A stretch of 64,000 nt of DNA from Tenacibaculum sp. 1_MG-2023 (GTDB lineage: Bacteria; Bacteroidota; Bacteroidia; Flavobacteriales; Flavobacteriaceae), in the NCBI RefSeq assembly GCF_030547425.1, contig NZ_JAUORH010000010.1, positions 61,524 through 125,523 on the forward strand. Direction: 5' to 3'. A program made the position numbers and the translations under genes. The notes beneath the pieces are model-generated. The model saw only the letters and a list, made by a program, of their open reading frames with translations. It made no database searches and was not told the origin of the DNA. Below, one piece after another: positions 35,932-43,994 of this stretch (positions within the stretch are counted from its first letter, which is position 1; the number at the start of each line of letters is the position of its first letter).

Positions 35932-36928
35932 CACTATTTGTTTGCTTTTGTTAACCAGTTGTAATTATTTAAAAAAGAAAAAGGCTATACAAAAAATGGA
36001 AAAAGAATATACAGAATATCAAGATTTACATAAGCATCAAGGAACAGAAAATTATGATGTAATTACTTTATTTAATGAAAATTCTATAATAAAAGAGAAA
36101 TTAGTTGAACGAAAACAGCAATTTTTATCTATAATAAATAGAGACCAAAAATTAAAAAAATCTAATAGAATGAAAATAGGTTTTTTTGGAAATTTAAAAG
36201 GAGAGGGTTATACTGGAGAGACGTTGAAAGATGGAACCATGTGGTCTATAAGTGAATACAATAACTGGTTATTAAATGGAGATAACAAAAGGTTTAAATA
36301 CATAGATCCTTTTTCTGACAGAGAAATAGAAAACCCATATGAATTCGAAAATAAGGAAAAAGATTTTAAAAAATGGTTAGTAAAATTTAAAGAATATTAT
36401 AATAAAGCTAATTATGTATATATATGGATGAGCTATTACTATTTTAAAGTTGAAGGAAAGTGGTATATGATGAAAGATGACTTAGAAAAAAGCCCTATTG
36501 ATTTCAGAGAACAATACCCTTCCAAAATAGCTCCCGAAGAAGTACGTATGGTAAAAATTCCTGAAGTCTTTGATAACTTATTAGAAAACAAAACCCTACA
36601 ATTAGCTGAATATGTAGAAATGGACAAACAAAAAAGTAGTGGTTTAAACCCTATTAGTTTTTCCTCTGGTTATTACATGTTCGAATTACATTTACCACAA
36701 GGGGATATCTTAAAATTTAGACGTTATAGTGCCATGGGGTTTAATGCTGATATGAATATATATCAAATACCTAAAGAATTAGGTGGTAGCGACGAAGTTT
36801 TTTTTATAGAACAATTACCAAGACAAACTTATCCTGATAAATCCTTTGCTGGTTTTTATGCCATACGACCTAAAAATTACAAAGAATTACCTGAATACAA
36901 AGCCTATTTAGAAAAAGAGAAAAAGTAA
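35909..36928 (+). CDS. Lipoprotein, probable immunity protein of the PAAR-lipase
   Basis: About 339 residues from 35909. Upstream in-frame ATGs exist at 35870, 35891 and 35906, but MKVKIKISTICLLLLTSC starts the cleanest lipoprotein signal (lipobox LLTSC). The gene overlaps the end of the effector gene, so the two are translationally coupled. The mature part is charged, without a recognised domain. Immunity proteins of type VI lipases are often periplasmic lipoproteins, which fits location and position. The function is inferred from context only. Confidence 0.6.
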   Translation: MKVKIKISTICLLLLTSCNYLKKKKAIQKMEKEYTEYQDLHKHQGTENYDVITLFNENSIIKEKLVERKQQFLSIINRDQKLKKSNRMKIGFFGNLKGEGYTGETLKDGTMWSISEYNNWLLNGDNKRFKYIDPFSDREIENPYEFENKEKDFKKWLVKFKEYYNKANYVYIWMSYYYFKVEGKWYMMKDDLEKSPIDFREQYPSKIAPEEVRMVKIPEVFDNLLENKTLQLAEYVEMDKQKSSGLNPISFSSGYYMFELHLPQGDILKFRRYSAMGFNADMNIYQIPKELGGSDEVFFIEQLPRQTYPDKSFAGFYAIRPKNYKELPEYKAYLEKEKK

Positions 36929-36962
36929 TCAATAGTATATTAAATCCAAAGTAACCTAAAAA

Positions 36963-37866
36963 ATGAGAACAATAATTACACAATTTTTACTGTTGTATTT
37001 ACTGTCTAGTAATATTTCTTATTCACAAGAATTACACACTAGAAATACCAATTGGAAAAAAGAAAATTTAAAAAAACATGTTAAGTCTTATATAGAAATT
37101 AGTAATGTAGCAATAAAAAAAAATGGAAACATCATTCAATCTCTAGAGAAAACTAATTCATCAGGAAAAGAGAAATTTGTATTTAATAAACAAGGAAGCT
37201 TAACGGAAAGATCTTTTTACCGTTATTCATCTAAAGTTCCATATCGCCAGTGGACATTTAATTATGATAAACAAGGAAATCAAATAAAATTTAGAGAGTG
37301 CGAAATTAACATTCAACTTCCAGAAAAATGTATTACTTCAAAATTCGTTTACAAAAAAACAGGCAATCAAACAGAAATTAAACTATATGAAATTAGAGAG
37401 TTTTTCCCTGAAGCTGATGATGGTGAATATGTACATAAAAAATGGATTTATACTTATAATACAAAAGGGTATTTGATAAAGGCAGAAGAATATTTGGGCA
37501 AAAAAAAAATTAAAAGAAATAATATCTTACACCTATGATAGTGAAAGTAATTTAATAGAAGAAAACCACGTTTATAATAGAAAAGAACATTCTACAAACA
37601 CTTATAAATATGATAGAAAAAGCAATGTTGTAGAACAAAAATATTGGTGCGAGGATAAAGATTTAAATAAAACAATTACTTATTCTTACGATGATAAAGG
37701 TAATGTAATAGCAGAAATTTTTAGTTCTTACACAGGTAATAAAATTTATAAAAAAAACACTTATAAATACAAATATGACAGAAATGAAAATTGGAAAGAA
37801 CGTATAAAATATAAAAACAGTGTTCCAATACAGGTTTCAAAACGAATTTATAAATATTTTGATTAA
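36963..37866 (+). pseudogene. Exported YD-repeat protein, frame broken at a run of ten A
   Basis: The first part (to 37538, 191 codons) has a signal peptide and repeats such as FNYDKQGNQIKFRE and YTYNTKGYLIKAEEY. At 37500-37509 ten A shift the frame, and it ends at a TGA. In the +1-shifted frame the repeats continue without interruption for 119 codons (YTYDSESNLIEE, YKYDRKSNVVEQ, YSYDDKGNVIAE) to the TAA at 37864-37866. The whole would be about 300 residues of Rhs/YD-like repeats. A pseudogene, a phase-variable tract or a sequencing error are all possible. Its place after the effector and lipoprotein genes suggests an accessory role. Confidence 0.7.
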
Positions 37867-37914
37867 CTTCTTTGTATTACACACCTAAGAAACACGTTTT
37901 TATTTAGCTTTAAT

Positions 37915-38034
37915 TGATTGTATTCTGGCTCCTTTTCGAAGGAAGAGTCATTCGTATCACACCTCTCCTAACCGTTTCTGACGAAGAAATTGAAAAAGGA
38001 TGTTTATGTTAAGTGAGTTGGATAAGTTGTAGTT
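37915..38034 (+). pseudogene. 3' fragment of an aminotransferase gene
   Basis: Reads FWLLFEGRVIRITPLLTVSD and onward to EKGC, parallel to the end of the gene at 28200-29378 (matching about 29263-29381). Most differences are at third codon positions, then a small deletion destroys the last codons. Only the C-terminal 35 or so codons remain. Bases 37867-37914 hold nothing recognised. Confidence 0.85.
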
Positions 38035-38064
38035 AAATTTACTTGTTTTTTGCCACAGTACTTT

Positions 38065-38074
38065 GTTGTAGCAC
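38065..38074. repeat. Inverted repeat at the 3' boundary of the small secreted protein gene
   Basis: GTTGTAGCAC is the exact complement of GTGCTACAAC at 38678-38687. GTTTTTA follows, with the stop codon at the same place as in the OLD and PIN-like cassettes. Confidence 0.65.
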
Positions 38075-38078
38075 GTTT

Positions 38079-38663
38079 TTATATTTGTATTGTTACTTTA
38101 TATTTATTTTTTTCAGAACATTCGGTTGTACTGAAACTCTTTGCTTTTCTCCTTCCATTAACACATTCTATAACTTCTGAAATTTTATTTTCAGTCAATT
38201 CAGTTTTTGAGTCAATTTGGTAAATCTGTAATTCTTGTCCTAATCCAAGTTTAATTTTAAAGTCAGTTGTTGAGTCTTCCTTAATTTTGATTTCAGTTTT
38301 GAATTGGTCAAATCCTATGTAATTAATTTCAATCGAATATTCTCCAGAAGGCAATTCCACTTTTATATTTCCGTCAAAGTCTGCTTGTAATTCTTTCCTT
38401 AAAGTACTGTCTTGGGAAATGATTTTGATAGAAACACCTGACATCGGATTATTAAGTTTGTCTAAAATTTGCCCGCTTAATTCCGTTTTTTTTGAGTTTT
38501 CTACTGTTATGATTTTAATCTCGTTATTGTCATCTTCGTTTTGAAATGAAAAAATGTATTGAAAGCCGTATTCTTTAGTTTTATCAATATTATTCAGTTT
38601 CCAATTTTGTGAAAATAAACTGAACGAAATGATATAAAAGGTTAAAGTTATTATATGTTTCAT
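38079..38663 (-). CDS. Exported protein with carboxypeptidase-like regulatory domain
   Basis: About 194 residues from the ATG at 38663; the frame reaches 38675 only by a TTG. It has a signal peptide (ending LFSQ). At about residues 62-140 there is a CarboxypepD_reg-like beta-sandwich (ELSGQILDKLNNPMSGVSIK and GEYSIEINYIGFDQF), as seen at the N-terminus of TonB receptors, but here without a barrel. The C-terminal part carries two Cys residues (IECVNG, TTECSEK). It is a single-gene cassette flanked by a private inverted repeat. The role is unknown. Confidence 0.7.
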   Translation of the reverse strand: MKHIITLTFYIISFSLFSQNWKLNNIDKTKEYGFQYIFSFQNEDDNNEIKIITVENSKKTELSGQILDKLNNPMSGVSIKIISQDSTLRKELQADFDGNIKVELPSGEYSIEINYIGFDQFKTEIKIKEDSTTDFKIKLGLGQELQIYQIDSKTELTENKISEVIECVNGRRKAKSFSTTECSEKNKYKVTIQI

Positions 38664-38677
38664 CGGTTTTCTCAAAT

Positions 38678-38729
38678 GTGCTACAACTTGTTTATATAGA
38701 TGTAAAATACATCGTTATACACCTGTTTT
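38678..38729. repeat. attC-like site upstream of the small secreted protein gene
   Basis: GTGCTACAAC then the same arm and inner hairpin (GATGTA-AAA-TACATC) as the site at 32306-32357, ending in TATACACCTGTTTT. Confidence 0.55.
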
Positions 38730-38830
38730 GGTAGGTTTATAGTTGTGTTTTATGTTTGTTTATACTTTTACGAACTTACTAATAATAATTTAATTTTATT
38801 ACGGAATACCATAAGCTCAACTATTTAGAG
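38687..38830. repeat. 144-bp direct repeat, right copy
   Basis: About 94 percent identical by eye to 32315-32458; both precede the 42-bp repeat and a leader ORF. Confidence 0.88.
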
Positions 38831-38840
38831 ACTTAGCTTT

Positions 38841-38914
38841 GGGTCGCTGATATCACGGCGTGCTCCGAAGACACCACGGCATGTTCCGAAGACACCACGG
38901 CATGGGTCGCTGAT
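38841..38914. repeat. Short copy of the 42-bp minisatellite
   Basis: One full 42-bp unit, one 21-bp half and an 11-base remainder of the same sequence as at 32612-33220. Confidence 0.9.
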
Positions 38915-38998
38915 GTTATTCTTCTTATTTTTTTGCAAAAAGATTGTGTTATGTGTACTATCCAAATATTTTTTTTAACAAAAAAACAACAACTTTTC

Positions 38999-39028
38999 TT
39001 GTTTTTTACAACATAATGTATACATTTG
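38999..39028 (+). promoter_or_regulatory. Promoter of the thr leader and operon
   Basis: TTG at 38999-39001 and TACATTTG at 39021-39028, 19 bases apart, fit the -33/-7 consensus. The predicted transcription start falls at or next to the leader ATG (39034), so the leader peptide may be translated from a leaderless end. The matching positions in the left duplicate are mutated. Confidence 0.6.
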
Positions 39029-39033
39029 GCTCA

Positions 39034-39129
39034 ATGTTAAACAACAAAAGACATATCATTTCTATTCCAGCTGTAACTACGGCTTCTTTTGTTGGCACAA
39101 CAACTACAATTATTATTACAACCCTTTAG
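39034..39129 (+). CDS. Threonine operon leader peptide (attenuator peptide)
   Basis: A 31-residue ORF, too short for usual gene callers, beginning MLNNKRHIISIPAVTTASF and ending GTTTTIIITTL. It contains eight Thr and six Ile, the amino acids made by or derived from the pathway of the downstream thrA-thrB-thrC genes, as in the well-known ThrL peptide of enterobacteria. A short hairpin with a T run follows at the stop codon. Ribosome stalling at Thr/Ile codons would let transcription read into thrA. The mechanism is inferred from this composition and position. Confidence 0.7.
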   Translation: MLNNKRHIISIPAVTTASFVGTTTTIIITTL

Positions 39130-39140
39130 GGGTTATTTTT
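39120..39140 (+). terminator. Candidate attenuator hairpin of the thr operon
   Basis: AACCC and GGGTT pair around TTTAG (which contains the leader stop codon) and are followed by ATTTTT. The stem is only five pairs, so it is weak on its own; a competing anti-terminator was not identified. Confidence 0.4.
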
Positions 39141-39237
39141 CTACATATCATTTCCGTATATATTTATTTTTTCAAAAGACTTGAAAACAGATAAATAGCT
39201 TAAAAAATCTTATTTTTAATTTATTATTCATTTTAAA

Positions 39238-41682
39238 ATGAACGTTTTAAAATTTGGTGGTTCCTCAGTAGCCAACCCTCAAAACATAGAAAAAGTAGTA
39301 CAAATCATTGCCAATGCCTCTGTAAACAGTCCACTTATTGTAGTGGTTTCTGCTTTTGGTAAAACAACAAATAAACTTATTACATCGGCAGAACAAGCTG
39401 CTGAAAACAATGCTAATTATCTTGAAAACTACCAAGAAGTTGAACAAGTACATTTTGAAGTAATTGAAAAATTAGTCCCTGAAAATCAGCAAGAAGAGGT
39501 TAAAACCTATATAGCATCGCTTTTTAAGCAACTAAAAACCTTGTTAGGAGGTTGTTTGTTACTAAACGAAATTACTCCTAAAACACTCGCTACCATTAGT
39601 GGTTTTGGGGAATTGTTATCTTCATACATTATTGCAGGTATAGCCAGTAAAGAACTGGATGTCGTATATAAAGACAGTAGAGAGTTAATCATCACTTCCA
39701 ATGCCTTTGATAAAGCACAAGTTGATTTTCAACGAACCAACGCCAATTGTAAAACTTATTTTACCAATAATAAGCACCAAGTAACTTTGTTACCTGGATT
39801 TATAGCTCGTACAAAAGAAGGGAAATCAACTACTTTAGGACGTGGAGGTTCCGATTATTCTGCAGCTATTTATGCGGCTGCTGTAAATGCTAATGAATTG
39901 CAAATATGGACAGATGTTAGTGGAATGTACACTGCAAACCCGCATATGGTAAAGCAGGCATTTCCTATTCCACATATTTCGTATCAAGAAGCCATGGAAT
40001 TGTCGCATTTTGGAGCAAAAGTTATCTACCCTCCTACCATTCAACCAGTGTTGGAAAAAGAAATTCCTATCCGTATAAAAAACACGTTTGAACCAGAAAG
40101 TGTAGGTACTCTTATTTCAAAAATTACCGAAAACGGAAAACCTGTAAAAGGAATTTCTCATATCGAGAATATTACGCTATTAACCTTAGAAGGAAGTGGC
40201 ATGGTAGGTGTTTCTGGCATTTCTAAACGCTTATTCGAAACGTTATCGACACACAATATCAATGTGGTGTTAATTACGCAAGCTTCTTCTGAACACTCTA
40301 TTTGTGTAGGGATTTATGATGAAGATGCTGAAAAAGCAGCTCTAAAAATCAATGAAGCATTTGCCTTTGAAATAGAGCGTCATAAAATAGATCCGATTAT
40401 TGTAGAACAAGGGTTGGCAATTATTGCTTTAGTAGGTGATAAAATGAGAAATCATCAAGGTTTGAGCGGACAAATGTTCAGTTCTTTAGGCAAAAACAAC
40501 GTAAATATTCGTGCCATTGCCCAAGGTGCTTCGGAAAAAAATATTTCTGCTGTTATCAATAGTTCAGATGCCAAAAAAGCATTAAATACGCTACACGAAC
40601 AGTTCTTTGAAGAGAATATAAAGCAATTAAACTTGTTTGTTACGGGTGTAGGAAATGTTGGGGAACGCTTTTTAGCACAAATCCACCAGCAGAAAAAATA
40701 CTTAAAAGAACAGTTAAAACTGAATGTACGTGTTGTAGGGATTTCCAATTCTAAACAAATGATTTTTGATGAAGGTGGTATCAGCTTAAAATCATGGAAA
40801 GAACAATTGCAAAATGGAGAAACGAGTTCTTTAGAACGTTTTTTCCAAAGAACAAAAGCGTTGAACCTTCGTAATTCAGTTTTTATTGATAATACAGCCA
40901 ATCAAAAAGTTTCTGAAATATACGAACACTATTTAGCCAACAATATAGGGGTGGTTACTTGTAATAAAATAGCCTGTGCTTCTGAACTCAACAATTATAA
41001 AAAGTTAAAACACATTTCACGAAAATACAGTGCACCATTTTTATTTGAAACCAATGTGGGTGCTGGTTTACCTATTATTGATACGCTTAAAAACTTAATT
41101 GCTTCTGGTGATCGAGTGCATAAAATACAAGCGGTGTTATCGGGTTCTTTAAACTTTGTTTTCAATAATTTTAATGAGAATACTTCATTTCACAGTGTCG
41201 TACGACAAGCACAAGAACAAGGATACACCGAACCAGATCCTAAAATTGATTTGAGCGGTGTTGATGTAGCTCGAAAAATATTAATTCTTGCACGTGAAAG
41301 TGGTTATGAACTAGAACTTTCAGATATTGAAAACAATGCTTTTTTACCTGAAAAGAGTTTAAAAACTACTAATAATGATGATTTTTATGCTTCTTTAACT
41401 GAATTTGAGGCACAATTTCAACAAGTATATAAAGAAGCTGCCGATAAAAATTGTCGTTTAAAATATGTTGCTGAATTCAATAATGGAAAAGCGTGTGTTG
41501 GCCTACAACACATTCCGTTTGATCATCCTTTTTATAATTTAGAGGGTAGCGACAACATTGTCTTGTTTTTTACAGATAGATATCCTGTAAATCCGCTACA
41601 AATAAAAGGAGCAGGTGCAGGTGCTGAAGTAACTGCTTCTGGAATTTTTGCTGATGTCATACGAATTGGAAATAATATATAA
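39238..41682 (+). CDS. thrA: Bifunctional aspartate kinase / homoserine dehydrogenase I
   Basis: An 814-residue enzyme for the first and third steps of threonine synthesis. The kinase domain starts MNVLKFGGSSVANPQNI and has GRGGSDYSAAIYAAA and WTDVSGMYTANP. Two ACT domains (about residues 315-460: LEGSGMVGVSGIS, GDKMRNHQGLSGQMF) give feedback control. The homoserine dehydrogenase part has the Rossmann loop FVTGVGNVGERFL near 470 and NVGAGLPII. It is the first gene of thrABC, about 108 bp after a Thr/Ile-rich leader peptide. Confidence 0.96.
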   Translation: MNVLKFGGSSVANPQNIEKVVQIIANASVNSPLIVVVSAFGKTTNKLITSAEQAAENNANYLENYQEVEQVHFEVIEKLVPENQQEEVKTYIASLFKQLKTLLGGCLLLNEITPKTLATISGFGELLSSYIIAGIASKELDVVYKDSRELIITSNAFDKAQVDFQRTNANCKTYFTNNKHQVTLLPGFIARTKEGKSTTLGRGGSDYSAAIYAAAVNANELQIWTDVSGMYTANPHMVKQAFPIPHISYQEAMELSHFGAKVIYPPTIQPVLEKEIPIRIKNTFEPESVGTLISKITENGKPVKGISHIENITLLTLEGSGMVGVSGISKRLFETLSTHNINVVLITQASSEHSICVGIYDEDAEKAALKINEAFAFEIERHKIDPIIVEQGLAIIALVGDKMRNHQGLSGQMFSSLGKNNVNIRAIAQGASEKNISAVINSSDAKKALNTLHEQFFEENIKQLNLFVTGVGNVGERFLAQIHQQKKYLKEQLKLNVRVVGISNSKQMIFDEGGISLKSWKEQLQNGETSSLERFFQRTKALNLRNSVFIDNTANQKVSEIYEHYLANNIGVVTCNKIACASELNNYKKLKHISRKYSAPFLFETNVGAGLPIIDTLKNLIASGDRVHKIQAVLSGSLNFVFNNFNENTSFHSVVRQAQEQGYTEPDPKIDLSGVDVARKILILARESGYELELSDIENNAFLPEKSLKTTNNDDFYASLTEFEAQFQQVYKEAADKNCRLKYVAEFNNGKACVGLQHIPFDHPFYNLEGSDNIVLFFTDRYPVNPLQIKGAGAGAEVTASGIFADVIRIGNNI

Positions 41683-41684
41683 AA

Positions 41685-42614
41685 ATGAACTATTTAAAAA
41701 TATTTTCACCAGCAACCGTTGCCAATGTTTCCTGCGGATTTGATGCTTTAGGCTTAGCGCTCGAAACGGTTGGTGATACGATGACTTTTACCAAAACAAT
41801 TACAAAAGGTGTTAAAATCACAAAAATAACTGGAGCTGATTTACCATCTGACCCACAAATAAATGCTGCGGGAGTGGTTGCGCTTGCGATGTTAGAAAAG
41901 CATCCAGTTGATTTTGGTATCGACATCACCATTCACAAAGGATATACTCCTGGAAGTGGTTTAGGAAGTAGTGCTGCCAGTGCTGCGGGAGCTGCGTTTG
42001 GTGTAAATCAGTTATTAGAAAATAGTTTCTCTCCTCTTGAATTGACTCAATTTGCTATGCTAGGAGAAGAAGCCACTTGCGGAACTCCGATAGCTGATAA
42101 TGTTTCTGCCGCTATTTATGGTGGTTTTACATTGGTACGTAGTTACAAACCTTTGAGTATTGTAAAGATTCCTGTACCTGCTGATTTAAGAGTGGTAGCC
42201 ATTCATCCTCAAGTTGAAGTAAAAACCAAAGATGCCAGAGCTGTATTACCCAAAGAAGTTCCTTTAAAAGATGCGGTTACACAATGGGCAAATGTTGGTG
42301 GATTGATTAGCGGATTGCATGCCAACGATTATCAATTAATCGCTGATTCCTTAACCGATATTATTGTTGAACCTGCTCGTAAACATCTGATTCCACATTT
42401 TGATGACGTAAAACAAGCAGCTATAGAGGCTGGAGCTTTAGGGGCAGGAATCTCAGGTTCTGGCCCTACAATTTTCACTTTATGTAAAGGAGATACAACT
42501 GCCGAAAACGTTTATAAAACTATTCAAAACACGTATCAAAACAAACAAATTGATTTTAACATGATTCTTTCTAAAATCAACACAGAAGGAATTAAAATTT
42601 TAGAAACTAACTAA
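41685..42614 (+). CDS. thrB: Homoserine kinase
   Basis: A 309-residue GHMP-family kinase that makes O-phosphohomoserine. It has the N-terminal FSPATVANVSCGFDALGLAL, the ATP-binding PGSGLGSSAASAAGAAFG near residue 93 and the C-terminal GAGISGSGPTIFTL. It starts 2 bp after the thrA stop, so translation is likely coupled. Confidence 0.96.
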   Translation: MNYLKIFSPATVANVSCGFDALGLALETVGDTMTFTKTITKGVKITKITGADLPSDPQINAAGVVALAMLEKHPVDFGIDITIHKGYTPGSGLGSSAASAAGAAFGVNQLLENSFSPLELTQFAMLGEEATCGTPIADNVSAAIYGGFTLVRSYKPLSIVKIPVPADLRVVAIHPQVEVKTKDARAVLPKEVPLKDAVTQWANVGGLISGLHANDYQLIADSLTDIIVEPARKHLIPHFDDVKQAAIEAGALGAGISGSGPTIFTLCKGDTTAENVYKTIQNTYQNKQIDFNMILSKINTEGIKILETN

Positions 42615-42623
42615 TATAAAATG

Positions 42624-42647
42624 TTCACTGAGCGTAGTCGAAGTGAA
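42624..42647. repeat. REP-like palindromic element between thrB and thrC
   Basis: TTCACTGAGCGTAGTCGAAG then TGAA: outer arms TTCACT/AGTGAA pair. I recognise this as a widespread intergenic repeat type of Flavobacteria. It sits in the 49-bp gap inside the thr operon. Confidence 0.55.
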
Positions 42648-42663
42648 AAACAAATACAAAATT

Positions 42664-43944
42664 ATGAATTATTATAGTCTCAATCATACATCACCTAACG
42701 TTAACTTTGAAAAAGCTGTAGTAAACGGATTAGCTCAAGATAGAGGATTGTATTTCCCTGAAAATATTACGCCATTACCTAAAGAATTTATTGATAACAT
42801 TGGTGAATATTCTAATGAAGAAATTGCGTATGAAGCCATCAAACAATTTGTAGGTGATGAAATTCCGCAAGGCATTTTACAAAAAATCATCAAAGAAACC
42901 ATCAATTTTGAGTTTCCTGTGGTATCTATTGAAGAAAATATCGGTACACTAGAATTATTTCACGGACCTACCATGGCTTTTAAAGATGTAGGCGCTCGTT
43001 TTATGGCTCGTTGCTTGGGGTACTTTAATCGCGATAAACATCAACAAGTAAGCGTATTGGTCGCTACTTCAGGCGATACTGGAGGTGCTGTTGCTAATGG
43101 ATTTTTAGGAGTGAAAGGTGTAGATGTGGTCATCCTCTACCCTAGCGGAAAAGTAAGTGATATTCAAGAGAAGCAATTGACTACTTTAGGACAAAACATT
43201 ACTGCTTTAGAGGTTGATGGTGTTTTTGATGATTGTCAAGATATGGTTAAAACTGCTTTTTTAGATGCTGAAATCAACCGTACGTTAACCTCAGCAAACT
43301 CTATTAATATTGCTCGTTGGTTACCCCAAATGTTTTACTTTTTCTTTGCCTATAAACAAGTTTATAAGCAACATAAAGAAGTAGTTTTTTCAGTACCTAG
43401 TGGAAATTTCGGGAATATTTGCGCAGGGATTATGGCGCAAAAACTAGGGTTACCTATCAAACATTTTGTGGCTTCTACCAATGTAAATGATACGGTTCCT
43501 AATTATTTGGCTAGTGGTGAATATCACCCTAAACCATCTAAAGCTACCATTTCTAATGCCATGGATGTTGGGAATCCAAGTAATTTTATCAGGATACAAG
43601 AATTATTTGATAATGATTTAAATACTTTAAAATCAGTATTCTCTTCTTTTTCTTTTTCTGATGATGAAACTCGTGACGCTATGAAAAACATCTATAAGAA
43701 CTCAAGTTATATTGCCGATCCACACGGAGCTGTTGGATATTTAGGGTTGAAAGAATATGGGTTACAAAACGAGTTTGGAATTTTCTTAGAAACAGCACAC
43801 CCTGTTAAGTTTTTAGATGTTGTAGAAGAAGTTTTAAATGTAACAGTTGAAATTCCACCACAAATAGCATCTGTAATAGATCGAAAAAAAGAAGCTATAC
43901 AAATTAGCTCTTATCAAGACTTAAAGAGCTTTTTAAATGCTTAA
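42664..43944 (+). CDS. thrC: Threonine synthase
   Basis: About 426 residues from the ATG at 42664; a GTG at 42643 inside the REP-like element is less likely. A PLP enzyme converting O-phosphohomoserine to threonine. The PLP lysine lies in HGPTMAFKDVGARF near residue 108. LVATSGDTGGAVANGFLG (phosphate loop), SVPSGNFGNICAG and the C-terminal ETAHPVKF motif are typical. Length fits the shorter thrC class. A bidirectional terminator ends the operon. Confidence 0.95.
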   Translation: MNYYSLNHTSPNVNFEKAVVNGLAQDRGLYFPENITPLPKEFIDNIGEYSNEEIAYEAIKQFVGDEIPQGILQKIIKETINFEFPVVSIEENIGTLELFHGPTMAFKDVGARFMARCLGYFNRDKHQQVSVLVATSGDTGGAVANGFLGVKGVDVVILYPSGKVSDIQEKQLTTLGQNITALEVDGVFDDCQDMVKTAFLDAEINRTLTSANSINIARWLPQMFYFFFAYKQVYKQHKEVVFSVPSGNFGNICAGIMAQKLGLPIKHFVASTNVNDTVPNYLASGEYHPKPSKATISNAMDVGNPSNFIRIQELFDNDLNTLKSVFSSFSFSDDETRDAMKNIYKNSSYIADPHGAVGYLGLKEYGLQNEFGIFLETAHPVKFLDVVEEVLNVTVEIPPQIASVIDRKKEAIQISSYQDLKSFLNA

Positions 43945-43958
43945 ACAGAATTTTAATT

Positions 43959-43989
43959 AAAAATCGCCTCAATTAATGAGGCGATTTTC
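43959..43989. terminator. Bidirectional terminator between thrC and the permease-peptidase gene
   Basis: AAAATCGCCTCA and TGAGGCGATTTT pair around ATTAA, between convergent genes. Confidence 0.88.
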
Positions 43990-43994
43990 TATTC

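Noticed and set aside
40455..40901. 148-codon minus-strand ORF inside thrA
   Set aside because: Antisense shadow of a strongly conserved gene, with no promoter or homology.
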